A stretch of 6,719 nt of DNA from Candidatus Bathyarchaeota archaeon (lineage in GTDB: Archaea > Thermoproteota > Bathyarchaeia > Bathyarchaeales > Bathyarchaeaceae). Below the pieces are notes generated by a model. It was given only the letters and a program-made list of their open reading frames with translations. It did no database searches and was not told where the DNA came from. Below are positions 5,262 through 6,719 of this stretch, one piece after another. The position numbers and the translations under genes were made by a program. Each line of letters opens with the position of its first letter. The stretch's first letter is position 1. The DNA is taken from NCBI GenBank assembly GCA_023136395.1, contig JAGLRI010000070.1:1-6719 (forward strand), in the 5' to 3' direction.

Positions 5262-5702
5262 TCACTTTGCTTCCTTTAGTTCAACTTTTCTGGCTACTCG
5301 CGATAATGGATGGCCTTTAGCCTTCAGCTCTAGTGTGTTAAACCAACCGAAGGGTGTTCTAATAACCTTAAATCCGCGTTCAACTAGTTCTCCTTCAGTA
5401 AGTTTTAAAGTTTCGACGGCTATGTCTGGTCTGCTCAGATCTGCGAAAAGATGTGCGAAGGGATGAAGGACTATCGTATTCACTTTTACCTGACGTGCCA
5501 GCTTAGTTATTTCGTCTGCGGCTTTTTTTGATACGTTTCTAGGGCTGAGTTCATCTTTTTTCTCTACGCTGGTAAGTATGATTAGTGCTTCATTTACTTG
5601 TGTGGTTTTGGAGGTGGGGTCATAGTTTTCAACGATCTTTGACCGTCCTTTTTTGGTGATCGTGCTACTGAACTGGTCGACGTGAACCATTAACATTCTC
5701 AC
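5262..5702 (-). CDS. Stand-alone archaeal threonyl-tRNA synthetase editing domain
   Basis: Trans-acting proofreading protein that would remove serine wrongly attached to tRNA-Thr. It matches the N-terminal editing domain of archaeal ThrRS, which has the D-aminoacyl-tRNA deacylase fold: start MRMLMVHVDQF (1-11), NEALIILTSVEKKD (37-50), LHPFAHLFADLSRP (79-92), and PFGWFNTLELKAKGHPLSRVAR (117-138). At 146 residues it is only the editing module and stops just where the synthetase part would begin; split editing and catalytic proteins are known in some Crenarchaeota. The GTG start aligns with the usual MRxLLIH beginning, and AGGAGG lies 8 bases upstream; the ATG two codons later is less well placed. 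N122 stands where homologs usually have Lys in the G-[YW]-x-K motif. The catalytic ThrRS should be encoded elsewhere. It is divergent from the permease with a 94-base gap. Confidence 0.92.
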   Translation of the reverse strand: MRMLMVHVDQFSSTITKKGRSKIVENYDPTSKTTQVNEALIILTSVEKKDELSPRNVSKKAADEITKLARQVKVNTIVLHPFAHLFADLSRPDIAVETLKLTEGELVERGFKVIRTPFGWFNTLELKAKGHPLSRVARKVELKEAK

Positions 5703-5710
5703 CTCATCTC

Positions 5711-5716
5711 CCTCCT
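5711..5716 (-). promoter_or_regulatory. Ribosome binding site of the editing-domain gene
   Basis: Minus-strand AGGAGG, 8 bases before GTG 5700-5702. It decides for the GTG over the ATG at 5694-5696, which is 14 bases away. The rest of the shared 94-base divergent region holds a TTTACA-like AT-rich patch around 5750-5761 and the CGCGCGTACAT tract (5729-5739). Confidence 0.75.
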
Positions 5717-5777
5717 GAACTACTCTTTCGCGCGTACATTTACATTTTTTGTTTACAAGAAAACTTCAATAATCCAA

Positions 5778-5783
5778 AGAGGT
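5778..5783 (+). promoter_or_regulatory. Ribosome binding site of the amino-acid permease
   Basis: AGAGGT, 13 bases before ATG 5797. The spacing is longer than ideal, but the ATG is supported by the family's usual N-terminus (a few polar residues, then G-F-F-A-A-T). Confidence 0.5.
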
Positions 5784-5796
5784 AATACACCCAATT

Positions 5797-6719
5797 ATGA
5801 AGGTTAACTTGAAACGTGACGTAGGCTTTTTCGCGGCGACAATATACGGTATCGGTGTAATATTAGGTGCCGGTATCTATGCTCTCGTCGGAGAAGCGGT
5901 TGGACTTGCCGGAAACGCTGTCTGGCTTTCGTTTGTTTTAGCGGCGGTAGTGAGCGCTTTTACTGGCTTGAGTTATATGGAACTCATCTCTATGTTTCCG
6001 CAATCTGCAGCTGAGTACATCTATGTAAAAAACGCGTTCAATAACAAGCTGTTGGCGTTCAATGTCGGTTGGATCGAGATTTTTGCGGATGTAATTGCAA
6101 ATTCAACCGTGGCGCTCGGGTTCGCAGGATATTTTAACGCATTATTTGGTACACCCGTAGTGCTCACTGCGATAGCGCTGATTTTTATCATGTCTTTGAT
6201 AAATTTCTGGGGTGTAAAAGAATCAGCAAGGATAAACACGGTATTTTCCCTAATTGAAATTGCTGGGCTCGTTTTTGTAGTGTTACTCGCTTTGTTTTTT
6301 GGTCATTATAGTTCTGTAAATTATCTGGAAATGCCCCACGGTTTAACAGGCACGCTTGGTGCTGCAGCCCTCATCTTTTTTGCGTACATCGGTTTCGAAG
6401 ATCTTGCAAACATTAGTGAGGAGGTGAAGGATCCAAAGAGAAACGTGCCAAAGGCTCTCCTCGTCTCGGTTATCGTAACGACTGTGATTTATGTGTTAGT
6501 CGGAATGGCTGTTGTCAGCCTAGTCGATTGGCAGAGTCTTGCTGCTTCACAAGCTCCACTTGCCTTCGCTGTATCTTCTGTTCTAGGCAATCAAGCGTTT
6601 CGGTTAATGTCTGTAATCGCTCTTTTCGCCACCGCAAATACAGTGCTAGTGGGTTTAATCGTTGGTTCACGCGAGATATATGGCATGAGCAGAGATGGAA
6701 CGTTACCGAAAATATTTTC
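5797..6719 (+). CDS. APC-superfamily amino-acid permease (3' end outside window)
   Basis: Secondary transporter of the amino acid-polyamine-organocation superfamily, in the inner membrane, probably importing amino acids with a proton or by exchange. The 307 residues present are about two thirds of the usual 420-480 and cover roughly TM1 to the start of TM8. TM1 has the broken-helix substrate motif GIGVILGAGIYALVG (18-32). TM6 is FFAYIGFEDLANISEE (194-209), followed by the loop KDPKRNVPKA (211-220) typical of cationic amino-acid transporter-like members. The cytoplasmic loop after TM8 begins REIYGMSRDGTLP (292-304). The frame is open to the last base with no sign of damage. The substrate cannot be read from the sequence. 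It is divergent from the ThrRS editing gene, and the two share a 94-base upstream region. Confidence 0.95.
   Translation, partial: MKVNLKRDVGFFAATIYGIGVILGAGIYALVGEAVGLAGNAVWLSFVLAAVVSAFTGLSYMELISMFPQSAAEYIYVKNAFNNKLLAFNVGWIEIFADVIANSTVALGFAGYFNALFGTPVVLTAIALIFIMSLINFWGVKESARINTVFSLIEIAGLVFVVLLALFFGHYSSVNYLEMPHGLTGTLGAAALIFFAYIGFEDLANISEEVKDPKRNVPKALLVSVIVTTVIYVLVGMAVVSLVDWQSLAASQAPLAFAVSSVLGNQAFRLMSVIALFATANTVLVGLIVGSREIYGMSRDGTLPKIF

Noticed and set aside
5200..5466. 88-residue plus-strand frame
   Set aside because: Antisense to the ThrRS editing domain, which is conserved over its whole length on the other strand.
6021..6239. 72-residue minus-strand frame
   Set aside because: Antisense to the permease, whose frame is unbroken and carries family motifs on both sides.

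Overview
The window looks like part of an archaeal chromosome. The clearest sign is a stand-alone archaeal-type threonyl-tRNA synthetase editing domain. Supporting signs are TATA-box promoters, an apparently leaderless DsrE gene, oligo-T stretches after stop codons instead of hairpin terminators, and three GTG starts. The mix of genes would suit an uncultivated Thermoproteota lineage such as Bathyarchaeia, but that placement is an inference from gene style, not a match I could verify.

Layout: 1-1020 (-) is a CPA2 cation/proton antiporter whose frame is broken 40 bases from the window edge. 1246-2175 (-) is an alpha/beta hydrolase with an intact Ser-Asp-His triad. 2350-2874 (-) is an isochorismatase-like cysteine hydrolase. 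2994-3746 (-) is a divergent type II/IV secretion-type ATPase with an odd P-loop. Divergent from it, 3960-4331 (+) is a DsrE-family protein. 4564-5160 (+) is a VOC/glyoxalase-fold metalloenzyme. Convergent with it, 5262-5702 (-) is the trans-acting ThrRS editing domain. Divergent from that, 5797-6719 (+) is an APC amino-acid permease that runs off the end.

Every gene is separated from its neighbour by 94-232 bases and most have their own signals, so this is a row of single-gene units and not an operon. I see no mobile element, CRISPR array, tRNA or rRNA. The genes are mostly general metabolism and transport and do not form one obvious pathway. The only functional pairing I would consider is the editing protein with the divergent amino-acid permease, which share a 94-base promoter region.

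The least expected signal is outside the genes: every intergenic region carries one or more alternating purine-pyrimidine tracts, mostly with a GCGC/CGCG/CACG core, whereas I found no comparable tract inside the coding regions. Other points worth a second look are the antiporter frameshift, the ATPase P-loop, and an Asn where the editing domain normally has its key Lys. I did not find a convincing new multi-gene system.
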